Shown here in pieces: positions 25,664 to 34,873 of a DNA stretch of 64,000 nt. Made by a program: the position numbers and the translations under genes. Origin of the DNA: Bin5 sp965200615 (GTDB lineage: Bacteria; Chloroflexota; Anaerolineae; Caldilineales; Caldilineaceae); assembly GCA_965200615.1 (NCBI GenBank), contig OZ241377.1, positions 124,001 to 188,000 of the forward strand, written 5' to 3'. Under the pieces are notes generated by a model, which worked only from the letters and a program-made list of their open reading frames with translations, made no database searches and was not told the origin of the DNA. Each line of letters begins with the position of its first letter. The first letter of the stretch is position 1.

Positions 25664-26368
25664 ATGCCCTTCACAGTCGACGGTGTCGTGCCTTGGGGGA
25701 GGACGATGGAGGAGTACTGCGGGATGTTCGACCTGGGGGAGAGGGACCTGCGCGGGCGGATTCTTGGGTGCGGGGACGGACCGGCCAGCTTCAATGCGGA
25801 GATGTCAGCGCTGGGATACTCGGTGGTTTCGGTCGATCCGCTGTACGCGTTTTCGGCGGAGGCGATCGAGAGACGGGTCAAAGAGACGTACGACATTATC
25901 ATTGAGCAGTTGGCGCGCAACCGGGACGATTTTGTCTGGACCTGTGTGACTTCGATACCGGCCTTGGGGCAACGACGGATGTGGGCAATGCGCAAGTTTC
26001 TGGACGACTTTGCGCGGGGACTAGGGGAGGGACGCTATCTGGATGCTTCATTGCCGGACCTTCCCTTTGAAGACAATAGTTTTGACCTGGCACTTTCTTC
26101 CCATTTTCTGTTTCTGTATAGCCAAGAGTTTGACCTGGCGTTCCATATACGGGCGCTGGAGGAGATGCTGCGGGTGGCCCCGGAGGCGCGGGCGTTTCCG
26201 CTGCTGCAGGTCGGAGGGGCGCCGTCGCCGCACGTCGAGGGTGTAATGAACGCTTTCACAGCACGGGACATTCAGGCTAGAATAGAAGATGTACCCTACG
26301 AGTTTCAGCGGGGAGGCAGCCGAATGTTGCGGCTGCGGAGGCTGACTGCGGCGCAAGCGGATAGGTAG
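25664..26368 (+). CDS. SAM-dependent methyltransferase-like protein
   Basis: 234 residues from an ATG preceded by GGAGG. A class I methyltransferase fold is suggested by GRILGCGDGPASFNAEM (motif I, G-x-G-D-G-P), VVSVDPLYAFS (motif II acidic end) and the later LPDLPFEDNSFDLALSSHFLF (motif IV), followed by EEMLRVAPEARAFPLLQ. The charged stretch between 60 and 110 is unusual for the core fold. The substrate is unknown. It lies 133 bases beyond the right end of the IS630 element and upstream of a cupin gene 31 bases away, probably co-transcribed. Confidence 0.75.
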   Translation: MPFTVDGVVPWGRTMEEYCGMFDLGERDLRGRILGCGDGPASFNAEMSALGYSVVSVDPLYAFSAEAIERRVKETYDIIIEQLARNRDDFVWTCVTSIPALGQRRMWAMRKFLDDFARGLGEGRYLDASLPDLPFEDNSFDLALSSHFLFLYSQEFDLAFHIRALEEMLRVAPEARAFPLLQVGGAPSPHVEGVMNAFTARDIQARIEDVPYEFQRGGSRMLRLRRLTAAQADR

Positions 26369-26399
26369 AAGTCGGAGTTGGTAGAGGTATTCTGAATCG

Positions 26400-26786
26400 A
26401 TGGCCGTTCTTCCACACTCGCACGAAGATTACGACCCCATAAACACGCGCAGTGACATTCCCGGCGCACGCATTATCACAGGACGCACTTGCGGTGCAAC
26501 GCAGATGGAGCTGTGGGAACAGTACATGCCTCCCGGCGGCGTAATCCCGCTGCACTTCCACGACTGTGAGGAGAGCCTGACTTTTCTCAGCGGTGAAGTC
26601 GAAGTCACCCTGGGCGAGGAACGCCATCGGGTCGGCGCCGATACAACGGTGTTTGTCCCGGAAGGCGAACTGCACGGGGTCCGCAATGTGGGAGATGTTC
26701 CGGTGCGTCTGATCGCTGTCTTCGCCCGTGCTGCGCCAGCTATCCTCTATCCAGCCACCAGTGTGACCGAGGAGAAACAGTTTTAG
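26400..26786 (+). CDS. Cupin-domain protein
   Basis: 128 residues, a single-domain cupin. Motif 1 reads GGVIPLHFHDCEESLTFLSG, with two histidines and a glutamate that bind the metal; motif 2 is FVPEGELHGVRNVGDVPVRL with the third histidine. Such small cupins act as isomerases, dioxygenases or sugar-binding regulators; which one cannot be told. It follows the methyltransferase gene on the same strand. Confidence 0.85.
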   Translation: MAVLPHSHEDYDPINTRSDIPGARIITGRTCGATQMELWEQYMPPGGVIPLHFHDCEESLTFLSGEVEVTLGEERHRVGADTTVFVPEGELHGVRNVGDVPVRLIAVFARAAPAILYPATSVTEEKQF

Positions 26787-26788
26787 AG

Positions 26789-26820
26789 CACTATTTGAAT
26801 TATGGGAATGGTGCTATAAT
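26789..26820 (+). promoter_or_regulatory. Candidate promoter with overlapping dyad before the BMP-type ABC operon
   Basis: A perfect TATAAT at 26815-26820 has TATTTG 17 bases upstream as a weak -35. The arms AGCACTATT and AATGGTGCT (one mismatch) flank the spacer at about 26787-26815, so a hairpin or operator overlaps the promoter. It could instead be the terminator of the cupin gene, although no T-run follows. The first ABC permease gene starts about 105 bases downstream. Confidence 0.4.
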
Positions 26821-26924
26821 CGGGACAGTCTGCCATCACGTTGGCGATTGTGCGCGATGCGGCGGCAATGCGTATGGCGGACAGTCCCCAAAAGGAGCAC
26901 TGGCAACGCGCTACTGAGTAAAGG

Positions 26925-28058
26925 ATGAACACTCGCTTATATTTGGCCAAACTGATCGACTTATTGCTGCCGGTGCTGGCGATGGTGCTCGCGCTGGTGG
27001 TAGGCGTATTGCTGCTGTTCCTGTTAGGCACCGACCCCTTTGAGGCCTACAGCGCACTGATTCGGGGCGCGCTGGGCAACATAAGCGGTATCACGCAAAC
27101 CCTGACCAAGGCCACACCACTGCTGTTGGTCGGTCTGGGCATTTGCATCGCCTTCCGGGGCGGCGTGATCAACATCGGCGGTGAAGGGCAGATTGTCGTC
27201 GGGGCGCTGGCCGCCACTGCATTTGGGGTGGGGTTCGGGAATTTGCCGGCCCTGATTCTGCTTCCGCTGACCCTGATTAGCGGCGCGGCGGCGGGGCTCA
27301 TATGGGGGGGCATTCCCGGTCTGCTGAAGGCGCGTCTGGGCGTCAACGAGATTCTCACCACGGTGATGATGAACCAGATCGCGTTGCATCTGATGAATTT
27401 TCTGCTGCGCGGGCCGATGCTGGACCCGGAGCATGTCGCGGCGGGCACGAGCATTCCCCAAAGCGCGACACTGCCAGAGTCGATTTGGCTGGCGCGGCTG
27501 GCGCCGCGCACACTTTTCCACAGCGGCGCCATTCTGGCCGTTCTTCTGGCCCTCGCAGTTTATTTCCTACTTTGGCGTACGACGATCGGCTACCGCATCC
27601 GTGCGGTGGGCTTGAATCCCCACGCGTCAAGGTATGCGGGTATTCCCGTCGCCAAGTATGTTACGTTGTCGCTGGCACTGAGCGGAATGCTGTGCGGATT
27701 GGCCGGCGCAGTGGAGGTTTTGGGCGTTCATCATCGTATGCTTGAGGGGCTTAGCGGCGGCTACGGTTTCAGCGGGATTGTGGCTGCGCTCTTTGGCAAA
27801 CTGCACCCATTGGGGGCGATTCCGGCCTCGGCGCTGTTCGGCGCCCTGCTCGTTGGCGCGGACAAGATGCAAAGGGCGGTGCAGGTTCCCAGTGCACTGG
27901 CCATCGCCCTGCAAGGCCTTGTTGTCCTCTTCGTCGTTTCCAGCGACCTGTACGTAAGACGGCGCACGCGGCGGCGAGTTGGCGATGACGGGTCTGGCGG
28001 ACCTGACAGGTCGCCGGCGACGGAAGGCGAGAAGCGCGAAGCGATTGCCGAGGTGTGA
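26925..28058 (+). CDS. BMP-type ABC transporter permease (nucleoside/simple sugar)
   Basis: 377 residues with about nine to ten membrane helices. The BPD_transp_2 hallmarks are CIAFRGGVINIGGEGQ near 80-95, GLLKARLGVNEILTTVMMN, and the late GLSGGYGFSGIVAALFG. The permease pairs with the second one encoded downstream, forming a heterodimeric channel. The C-terminal tail is charged and cytoplasmic. Such systems in bacteria import nucleosides or, in some cases, other purine-like compounds. The start is the first ATG, with a poor ribosome binding site (GTAAAGG immediately before it). Confidence 0.9.
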   Translation: MNTRLYLAKLIDLLLPVLAMVLALVVGVLLLFLLGTDPFEAYSALIRGALGNISGITQTLTKATPLLLVGLGICIAFRGGVINIGGEGQIVVGALAATAFGVGFGNLPALILLPLTLISGAAAGLIWGGIPGLLKARLGVNEILTTVMMNQIALHLMNFLLRGPMLDPEHVAAGTSIPQSATLPESIWLARLAPRTLFHSGAILAVLLALAVYFLLWRTTIGYRIRAVGLNPHASRYAGIPVAKYVTLSLALSGMLCGLAGAVEVLGVHHRMLEGLSGGYGFSGIVAALFGKLHPLGAIPASALFGALLVGADKMQRAVQVPSALAIALQGLVVLFVVSSDLYVRRRTRRRVGDDGSGGPDRSPATEGEKREAIAEV

Positions 28059-28144
28059 AGTGAACTCGAGAAAGGGCGCTGTGCCAGGCCACACGGCAAG
28101 TGTGGGATGGGCAAGCGCCGAATCTTTCACCGTAAATTGCCGAA

Positions 28145-29077
28145 ATGATAGACGAACTGTTTACGATTTCTACACTTATCGGAATCCTGCATAGTTGCGT
28201 GCGGTTGGCCACTCCCTATCTATTTGCCTCATTGGGGGAGACATTCGGCCAGCGTTCCGGCGTCTTGAATTTGGGCGTGGACGGCATCATGCTGATGGGG
28301 GCCTTCTTTGCCTTTTATACCGTATTCGAGGGGCACAATCTGTGGGTGGGCGTGCTGGTTGCGATTGCAGTTGGCATCTTGATGGGGTTGCTGAAAGCAT
28401 TCGTCAGCGTGACGATGCAGTCGCTGCAAGGCATCAGCGGCATCGGCCTCTATCTTTTTGGACTCGGATTGAGCAGCCTGCTCTTCAAAACGCTGATCGG
28501 TTCGGTGGAAGGGGTCAGCGGCTTCAGACAGTTGGCGATACCGTTGCTGTCCGATATTCCGGGACTCGGACATATTCTGTTCAATCATAACGCGTTGGTC
28601 TATCTCGCCTACCTGATGGTGCCGGTTTCCTGGTTCGTAATTAACCGAACGACATTGGGTTTAAAGATCCGCGCGGTCGGGCACAATCCGGAGGCAGCCG
28701 ATACCTTGGGTATCAGTGTCAATGGTGTGCGCTACACGACTCTGATGATCGGCGGCGCTCTGGCTGCAGTGGCAGGGGCTTCACTCAGTATAGGTCTGCA
28801 AAACGTGTTCCAGGAGAATATGACAAACGGTCTTGGTTTTATTGCGGTTGCACTGGTCTATTTTGGGAGTTGGCGCACAGTAGGCGTGCTGGGGGGATCG
28901 CTGCTGTTCAGCCTGGTAAACGCCCTGCAGCTATGGGGCCAGGCGCTTGACATTCCGATCCCATCAGAGGTAGCCGTAATGATGCCTTATATTATGACAA
29001 TCGTTGTGCTCGCATTCACTGCACGGCAGATCCAGAAGCCGGCGGCTCTGGCCAGATCGTACGAGCGGGGCGAGTAA
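28145..29077 (+). CDS. BMP-type ABC transporter permease, second subunit
   Basis: 310 residues with about eight membrane helices. The pattern GQRSGVLNLGVDGIMLMGAF near 36-55 and the later KIRAVGHNPEAADTLGISV match the second permease of nucleoside importers (YufQ/NupC-type partner). It ends 47 bases before the binding protein gene. With the first permease, the lipoprotein and the ATPase it completes an importer. Confidence 0.9.
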   Translation: MIDELFTISTLIGILHSCVRLATPYLFASLGETFGQRSGVLNLGVDGIMLMGAFFAFYTVFEGHNLWVGVLVAIAVGILMGLLKAFVSVTMQSLQGISGIGLYLFGLGLSSLLFKTLIGSVEGVSGFRQLAIPLLSDIPGLGHILFNHNALVYLAYLMVPVSWFVINRTTLGLKIRAVGHNPEAADTLGISVNGVRYTTLMIGGALAAVAGASLSIGLQNVFQENMTNGLGFIAVALVYFGSWRTVGVLGGSLLFSLVNALQLWGQALDIPIPSEVAVMMPYIMTIVVLAFTARQIQKPAALARSYERGE

Positions 29078-29124
29078 GACAGGAGACTGCAACGTTATTG
29101 ATTTATAACTTCAAAGAGAGAATC

Positions 29125-30153
29125 ATGTTAAGACGAATCAGAGTATTCACATTGATCTTCTTGCTGCTTCTCGCTGGCTGCGGTAGATCGGACGACAATG
29201 GCGACGGAGAGGCGGTCGACGCAGAAGGCGAGCCCTTTCGCATTGCGATCGTAATGCCTAGCAACACGACGGATATCGCCTGGAGCCAGTCGATGTTCGA
29301 TTCGCTGGTGGCTGTTCAAACTCAAATGGGGGGAGAGGACGCGCTGAAGATCGCGTATTCGGAGGGGATGTTCCGAGTGACCGACGCGTCAGCGGCGATT
29401 CGAGATTATGCGTCGGAGGGATTCGACCTGGTGATTGCCCACGGCACCCAGTACGGGAATTCCGTGTTTGAGGTGGCGACCGATTTTACGGAAACCAGTT
29501 TCGCGTGGGGCACTTCTTCGGATACGGGGGCAGACAAGGGAATCGAGAATGTATTCGCGTACGGAGCGGTTGCAAACGAGGGCGGATATGTCAACGGTGT
29601 CGTTGCTGCGATGCTTTCGCAGACTGATGTTATCGGTGTTATCGGGCCGGTGGCCGGTGACGCCAAACTTTACATTGACGGTTTCGTGAGAGGCGTTACC
29701 GAGGTCAAACCGGACGCACAGGTTAACATCAGCTATACAGGCTCATTCAGCGACACCACGCTGGCAGCTGAGGCTGCCCACGTGCATATTCAGGCCGGCG
29801 CCGACGTGTTGACCGGGTCGGCGCAGCAGGTGGTCGGGGCGATCGGCGTCGCCAATGAGAACGGTGTCGCCTGGCTGGGTACGCAGAGCGATCAGATATC
29901 CCTGGGTCCGGACGTCGTCGTTACCAATCAGATTTACAATTGGGCCAACGTCATTGCCGATATGATCTCCAAGATCGAGAAAGGGGAACTGGGCGGCACG
30001 GCATACAAACTTACATTTGCCAACGACGGGTTACGACTGGAATTCAACGAAAACATCGAGATTGCTGACGAAGTTAAGGAGGCGGCCCGCACCGCGATCG
30101 AGGACATCAAGAGCGGAGTCGTGGACCCGGTATTGTTGGAGGAAGACGAGTGA
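29125..30153 (+). CDS. BMP-family substrate-binding lipoprotein
   Basis: 342 residues from the ATG at 29125; a TTG at 29098 is possible but adds a hydrophilic leader. The lipobox LLLAGC places the acylated cysteine at 19. The BMP domain has FRIAIVMPSNTTDIAWSQSM, then YASEGFDLVIAHGTQYGNSV, GPVAGDAKLYIDGFVRGV and ADVLTGSAQQVVGAIG. These proteins bind purine nucleosides or similar compounds outside the membrane and hand them to the permease pair. The gene order (permease, permease, binding protein, ATPase) differs from the usual binding protein-first order. Confidence 0.9.
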   Translation: MLRRIRVFTLIFLLLLAGCGRSDDNGDGEAVDAEGEPFRIAIVMPSNTTDIAWSQSMFDSLVAVQTQMGGEDALKIAYSEGMFRVTDASAAIRDYASEGFDLVIAHGTQYGNSVFEVATDFTETSFAWGTSSDTGADKGIENVFAYGAVANEGGYVNGVVAAMLSQTDVIGVIGPVAGDAKLYIDGFVRGVTEVKPDAQVNISYTGSFSDTTLAAEAAHVHIQAGADVLTGSAQQVVGAIGVANENGVAWLGTQSDQISLGPDVVVTNQIYNWANVIADMISKIEKGELGGTAYKLTFANDGLRLEFNENIEIADEVKEAARTAIEDIKSGVVDPVLLEEDE

Positions 30154-30204
30154 GGGAGAGGCAGCCCTTTGCCGAAGAGTTCTTTGATGTAAGGATAGTT
30201 TCAC

Positions 30205-31815
30205 ATGGGTACCGGCCAACGCAGGTTTGAAGATCAGATTGTCTACGGGATTGCCAGCCCCACGGGGGGCCATCGTGCGGTAAACTTCCGCTTAAACGCT
30301 CCCTATGCGCAGATGTATGGAATCGTCAAGCGGTTTCCGGGCGTACTGGCCTGCGATCACGTGGACTTTGACGTACGCCGGGGTGAGCTGCATGCGTTGT
30401 TGGGGGAAAACGGCGCTGGCAAATCCACACTGATGAGGATTCTATACGGTCTCTATCAGCCTGAAGAGGGGCGGATCCTGCGCGACGGCGCCGAGGTGAC
30501 GATCCATTCGCCTACTGACGCGATCCGCCAGGGCATTGGGATGATCCATCAACACTTTATGCTGGTGGATACGCTCACTGTCACTGAGAATGTAGCATTG
30601 GGCCTGAAGTCCAGCAGGGAGCCACTTCTCGATCTGGGCAGGGTAGAGGCGGGCATCAGCGAGTTAAGCGAGGCGTACGGCCTGCAGATCGACCCGCGGG
30701 CGCCGGTCTGGACGCTTTCGGTCGGGGAACGGCAGCGGGTCGAGATCATGAAAGCCTTATACCGGGGTGCGGCCATGTTGATTCTGGATGAGCCGACCGC
30801 CGTTCTGACGCCCCAGGAGACCGATGAGCTGTTTGTCACGCTGGGTTACATGAAAGAGAATGGACACAGCCTCGTTTTGATCAGCCATAAGCTGCAGGAA
30901 GTCCTGGCCATCAGCGATCGAATCACGGTTCTGCGGGAAGGGCGCCTTGTCGGGACAGTTTCCACCGAAGAGATGACCCGTCACGAGTTGGCTCGCATGA
31001 TGGTAGGGCGCGACGTCATGCTCGAAAGGACTCGAGACGATGAGATTGACGTGGGAGATGTAAAACTGCGTCTGGAGGATGTTCGCGCGCACGACGTCAC
31101 GGGACAACCGGCGCTTCGCGGCGTATCCCTTTCAGTTCAGTCCGGCGAGATTCTGGGGGTGGCCGGCATCAGCGGCAATGGGCAGAGAGAGCTTGCCGAA
31201 GTCATTGCGGGTTTGCGCCCGATCAGCGGTGGAAGCGTGGAGATGGATGGCATGCCGATTACCGATTGGACGACCGCGCGCCGCACAGAGAGCGGGCTGG
31301 CATACATACCGGAAGAGAGGATGCACGACGGGATCGTGCGCGATTTCGCCGTGTCAGAGAATCTTGTGTTGCAAGAGCATACAAGTGAGAAGTTCAGCAA
31401 CGGCATCTTTTTGGCATTTGATTATATTGCCCGTTACAGCCGGCAGATGATCCAGGATTTCTATATCAAGACGCCCGATATACGCACGATGACCAAGAAT
31501 CTATCGGGGGGCAACATCCAACGATTGATCCTGGCACGGGAACTCTCCCGGCGGCCCAAAGTGCTGATTGCCGCCCAACCCACACGAGGGATCGACATAG
31601 GCGCGATCGAGTACATTTATCAGCAGCTGCTGGAGCAACGGGACACAGGTATGGCCACGCTGCTCATTTCGGAAGATCTGGATGAACTGCTGGCGCTGTG
31701 CGACCGGATTGCCGTGATTTTCGAAGGGCAGATTATGGATATCCTGGACCGGAACGAAACAACGGCCGAAGAGCTGGGGCTGCTGATGGCCGGTGTACAT
31801 CCGGAAAAGCAGTAG
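30205..31815 (+). CDS. ABC transporter ATP-binding protein with two nucleotide-binding domains
   Basis: 536 residues; the BMP-type ATPase resembles YufO/NupO. The first domain has Walker A GENGAGKST at 67-75, the signature LSVGERQRVEIMKAL and Walker B MLILDEPTAVL. The second has a degenerate P-loop (GISGNGQREL) as usual in this group, the signature LSGGNIQRLILARELS and VLIAAQPTRGIDIG. The first 36 residues before MYGIVKRFPGV look unlike the family and a start at 30313 is possible, but a purine-rich AAGG is better placed for 30205. A strong terminator follows the stop. Confidence 0.92.
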   Translation: MGTGQRRFEDQIVYGIASPTGGHRAVNFRLNAPYAQMYGIVKRFPGVLACDHVDFDVRRGELHALLGENGAGKSTLMRILYGLYQPEEGRILRDGAEVTIHSPTDAIRQGIGMIHQHFMLVDTLTVTENVALGLKSSREPLLDLGRVEAGISELSEAYGLQIDPRAPVWTLSVGERQRVEIMKALYRGAAMLILDEPTAVLTPQETDELFVTLGYMKENGHSLVLISHKLQEVLAISDRITVLREGRLVGTVSTEEMTRHELARMMVGRDVMLERTRDDEIDVGDVKLRLEDVRAHDVTGQPALRGVSLSVQSGEILGVAGISGNGQRELAEVIAGLRPISGGSVEMDGMPITDWTTARRTESGLAYIPEERMHDGIVRDFAVSENLVLQEHTSEKFSNGIFLAFDYIARYSRQMIQDFYIKTPDIRTMTKNLSGGNIQRLILARELSRRPKVLIAAQPTRGIDIGAIEYIYQQLLEQRDTGMATLLISEDLDELLALCDRIAVIFEGQIMDILDRNETTAEELGLLMAGVHPEKQ

Positions 31816-31832
31816 GGATTGAAGAAGGAAAG

Positions 31833-31860
31833 AAAAGCCCCGCCAGCTGGCGGGGCTTTT
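31833..31860. terminator. Bidirectional rho-independent terminator
   Basis: AAAAGCCCCGCC and GGCGGGGCTTTT flank AGCT, forming a 28-base perfect palindrome with an A-run on one side and a T-run on the other. It closes the ABC operon on the plus strand and could also stop transcription from the minus-strand tRNA-Thr gene. Confidence 0.93.
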
Positions 31861-31866
31861 TGTTTG

Positions 31867-31939
31867 AGCCGTTGGTCGGACTCGAACCGACGACCTACGC
31901 TTTACGAGAGCGTCGCTCTACCGACTGAGCTACAACGGC
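31867..31939 (-). tRNA. tRNA-Thr (CGT anticodon)
   Basis: Read on the minus strand the acceptor is GCCGTTG paired with CAACGGC, the D-stem is GCTC/GAGC, the anticodon loop CTCGTAA gives CGT (reads ACG, threonine), and the T-arm GTCGG-TTCGAGT-CCGAC is complete. The discriminator base is T at 31867 and no CCA is encoded. The gene lies alone downstream of efp on the same strand. Confidence 0.95.
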
Positions 31940-32008
31940 AAATCGTCTCCACACTATAGCGTATCGTCCATCAGAGGGGCAAATCTTGCGGCAAGGGCAT
32001 TCCGACCT

Positions 32009-32569
32009 TCATTGCACACGTGTAACGTAGCGACCATCGCGTGTGTCGATGCGAACCGTGTCGCCTTCCTTGACAAACATGGGCACGTTCAGCCGAAAAC
32101 CGGTCTCCACCTCCACTTCTTTGGTCGGACTGTTGGCAGTATCCCCGGCAACAGCCATTTCTGCCCACACAACGTCAAGATCGATTGTGGTGGGCAGGTT
32201 GACACTGATCGGCTCGCCTTCGAATGATTCCAGTTCCACGACGGTATTGTCTTTCAGGAACTGAACGACTCCTTCCAGTGAATCCTTAGCCAGAGCGACC
32301 TGTTCGAAAGTCTCGGTATCCATGAAATGGAACAGGTCGCCATCGGTATACAGGTACTCGACGTCGCGTGAATCGAGACGAATGTCATCGACGCGTGCGC
32401 CGCTGTTATAGGTCTTTTCGATGGTTGCGCCGGTGCGGAGGTTGCGTACTTTGAGCCGGATGGTTGCGCCGCCGCGGGCCATTTTGATGTGCTGGTAATC
32501 GAGCACCCGCCACAGCTGACTGTCTTCTTCGTAGATGTTGCCCCGGCGTAACTGCTGAACTTCAGCCAT
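32009..32569 (-). CDS. efp: Translation elongation factor P
   Basis: 186 residues from the ATG at 32569 (MAEVQQLRRGNIYEEDSQ); the longer frame is upstream leader. The KOW-like first domain and the two OB domains (DLDVVWAEMAVAGDTA, then VPMFVKEGDTVRIDTRDGRY) are complete. EF-P relieves ribosome stalling at proline stretches. The tip loop reads KMARGGA with Arg at residue 32, where many bacteria carry a modified lysine; arginine here is known from EarP-rhamnosylated EF-P in other phyla. The partner enzyme is not in this window. Confidence 0.95.
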   Translation of the reverse strand: MAEVQQLRRGNIYEEDSQLWRVLDYQHIKMARGGATIRLKVRNLRTGATIEKTYNSGARVDDIRLDSRDVEYLYTDGDLFHFMDTETFEQVALAKDSLEGVVQFLKDNTVVELESFEGEPISVNLPTTIDLDVVWAEMAVAGDTANSPTKEVEVETGFRLNVPMFVKEGDTVRIDTRDGRYVTRVQ

Positions 32570-32717
32570 CTCTTTTTTTCTTTCCCGTTTCGATGATTTC
32601 AGTACAGAATCGCGACCGATTATAGAAGAGATAATCAGGGGTGTCAAAACCACGGGCGCGGCGGCGGCAGATGTTCTGACAAACGCACGCCACCGCAGGG
32701 ACAGATGAGCGAAAAAG

Positions 32718-33308
32718 CTATTCGCCGAACTGAACCAGCGCCGTTCTCAGTCGGTCCTCAACAGTGGTAACATCGGCAGGGATCTGCTGAAGGGCACGCT
32801 GCGCTTCGACGACGCTGTATCCCAAGCCCGTAAGCGCTTCCATCACCTCCGCGTCGGCATCAAGCGCGATGGCAAGTCCGGCCAGGTCGCCCTCTGCCGG
32901 TCCCAGTTTGTCCTTGAGATCGACAACCACTTTCTCGGCTGTGCGCTTGCCGATGCCCGGTACACGCGCGACGACGCCCGGCTCCTCGTTGGCAACGGCA
33001 AGGCGCAACGCGTCGGGTGTCAGGGCGCTCAGTGCGGCGAGGGCGACCTTTGGACCGATGCCGGATACCCCCAGAAGCAGTTCAAAGATGACGAGTTCGT
33101 CGAGTTCTTCAAAGCCATACAGACTGAGGTCGTTCTCTCTCACCTGCAGATAGGTATGCAGAGAAAGATTGTCTCCGGCCTGGAAGCGTGCGGAGGTCGG
33201 TTCCGGGGTAAAGACGCGAAGGCCGATGCCGGCGGCTGCATGGCCCACTTCGATGATCAGAAAGTTGGCGCCCACGGCCGTAACAGTGCCGCGTACCTGG
33301 CGAATCAT
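32718..33308 (-). CDS. ruvA: Holliday junction branch migration protein RuvA
   Basis: 196 residues starting at MIRQVRGTVTAVG (ATG at 33308). The first OB domain is followed by two helix-hairpin-helix motifs, LLGVSGIGPKVALAALSAL and VARVPGIGKRTAEKVVVDL, and a flexible linker to domain III ending at the usual LRTALVQFGE. RuvA tetramers bind Holliday junctions and recruit RuvB. It lies 40 bases downstream of ruvC on the same strand. ruvB is not in the window. Confidence 0.95.
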   Translation of the reverse strand: MIRQVRGTVTAVGANFLIIEVGHAAAGIGLRVFTPEPTSARFQAGDNLSLHTYLQVRENDLSLYGFEELDELVIFELLLGVSGIGPKVALAALSALTPDALRLAVANEEPGVVARVPGIGKRTAEKVVVDLKDKLGPAEGDLAGLAIALDADAEVMEALTGLGYSVVEAQRALQQIPADVTTVEDRLRTALVQFGE

Positions 33309-33348
33309 GTTTTGTCCTCTTGCGGAATGAAGTAGTCTGCGCGGGCGG

Positions 33349-33894
33349 TTATGCGTCAGCGACAAGCGCGTAGAAACGTCCCGTTTGCAGATGGCAGAGG
33401 GCAATAGCTACGCCGTCGGCCGCGTCGTCCGGGTGGGGAGCTTCCTCCAAGTCAAGCAGATGTCGAACCATGGCCTGCATCTGATATTTGTCGGCGTTTC
33501 CGTAACCTGTGAGCGCCTGTTTGATGGTCGCCGGCGTATATTCGATCAATGGCAGATCGGCCAGGGCGGCAGCCAGCAGGGCTGCGCCGCGGGCCTGGCC
33601 GACAGTAATGGCAGTCGTTACATTTCGCCCAAAGAAAAGCTCTTCAACGGCAACTTCGTGCGGCTGGAACTTACGAATGAGCTCTTGGATGTCCAGGAAA
33701 ATCTTGCGTAGACGCTGATGCATCGGCTGCCCCGGTGATGTATGGATCACGCCACAGGTAAGCAGTTCATAGTCGCCGGTTGCGGTTTCGATGACGACAC
33801 CGTAACCGGTTGAAGCGGTACCCGGGTCGATTCCGAGGACGCACCTCTCGCGGTCGGGTTCGCCTGCATGGCGGCCTGCGCTGCGCGCTGTCAT
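33349..33894 (-). CDS. ruvC: Crossover junction endodeoxyribonuclease RuvC
   Basis: 181 residues from the ATG at 33894; the frame continues upstream through the intergenic region without family match. Catalytic residues are visible: the first Asp in GIDPGTASTGYG, Glu in VEELFFGRN, and the final acidic pair in DAADGVAIALCH. RuvC resolves Holliday junctions together with RuvAB. A later start at 33855 or so would still leave the core. The N-terminal 15-20 residues (TARSAGRHAGEPDRERC) are longer than usual. Confidence 0.94.
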   Translation of the reverse strand: MTARSAGRHAGEPDRERCVLGIDPGTASTGYGVVIETATGDYELLTCGVIHTSPGQPMHQRLRKIFLDIQELIRKFQPHEVAVEELFFGRNVTTAITVGQARGAALLAAALADLPLIEYTPATIKQALTGYGNADKYQMQAMVRHLLDLEEAPHPDDAADGVAIALCHLQTGRFYALVADA

Positions 33895-33982
33895 GTTGGG
33901 GCTGCCAAACGAATTTTCGTGGTCAATTTCGGTTTGTGTGGGAGACGCGTCTTTTCTGCCCGCCAAAGTTATCCGACCTGAG

Positions 33983-34753
33983 CTATGCGACCTGGGCAAC
34001 CAACTCGTCGGTCAGTTCCAGATTGTGGTGGACCCTATTGACATCATCAAGCTCTTCGAGAGATTCGAGCAGTTGCAGGACGGTCAGCCCGGCGCGTGTA
34101 TCAAGAGAGAGCGTCTGATTGGGCTGCTTGATCAACTCAGAAGCATCCGGCTGAATGCCCGCTTGACGCAGAGTTTTGTCTACCTGGGCGAGGTCGGTCC
34201 TTTCGGTGAAGATTTCGACGGCATCGTCGCTAACTTCGACGTCTTCGGCGCCCGCATCGAGGGCCTCCATAAAGATCTCCTCGGGATCCAGTTCAGTGGG
34301 GTTGCCGTCGCTATCCTGGAGGTGTATCGCCACATAACCTTTGGTCGTAAACTGCCAGGCCACGGATCCCGGCTCGCTGAGGTTGCCGTTTGCCCGCGTA
34401 AAACAGCGCCGTACTTGGGCGATGGTGCGGTTGCGGTTATCGGTCAGACACTCAAGCAGAACAGCGACGCCGTGCGGCGCGTAGCCTTCGTAAAGGATTT
34501 CCTCGATATCGGCGGCATCTTTGTCCAGGCCTGCACCGCGACGTATTGCCGACTCGATGCGGTCCTTGGGCATATTCTCGGCGCGCGCTTTTTCGATAGC
34601 GAGCCGCAGGCGCACATTGGCGTCACTGTCCGGACCGCCTTCGCGGGCGGCTACCTGAAGTTCGCGGGCAAGCTTGGTAAAGAGCTTGCCGCGGACATTG
34701 TCATTGGCGCCTTTTTTTCGCTTGATCGTAGACCATTTGGAATGACCAGACAT
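33983..34753 (-). CDS. yebC: YebC/PmpR family protein
   Basis: 256 residues with the universal opening SGHSKWSTIKRKKGAND, then RGKLFTKLARELQVAARE, and AAIRRGAG-type repeats. Originally described as transcriptional regulators, YebC proteins are now also tied to translation of proline-rich stretches. It stands between pyrG and ruvC on the same strand, the common arrangement upstream of ruvCAB. Its presence near efp, another factor for proline stalls, is worth noting. Confidence 0.95.
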   Translation of the reverse strand: MSGHSKWSTIKRKKGANDNVRGKLFTKLARELQVAAREGGPDSDANVRLRLAIEKARAENMPKDRIESAIRRGAGLDKDAADIEEILYEGYAPHGVAVLLECLTDNRNRTIAQVRRCFTRANGNLSEPGSVAWQFTTKGYVAIHLQDSDGNPTELDPEEIFMEALDAGAEDVEVSDDAVEIFTERTDLAQVDKTLRQAGIQPDASELIKQPNQTLSLDTRAGLTVLQLLESLEELDDVNRVHHNLELTDELVAQVA

Positions 34754-34873
34754 TTCTGCTCCTATTCTGATCTAATTCGCATTTGCATCGGGAGCGGGAC
34801 TTAACTGCACTGAATTGGAGAGGATGGTATCTTCACTTTCCAGTTGGGCAAGCCGCGCCCAAGGTCCCCGGCA

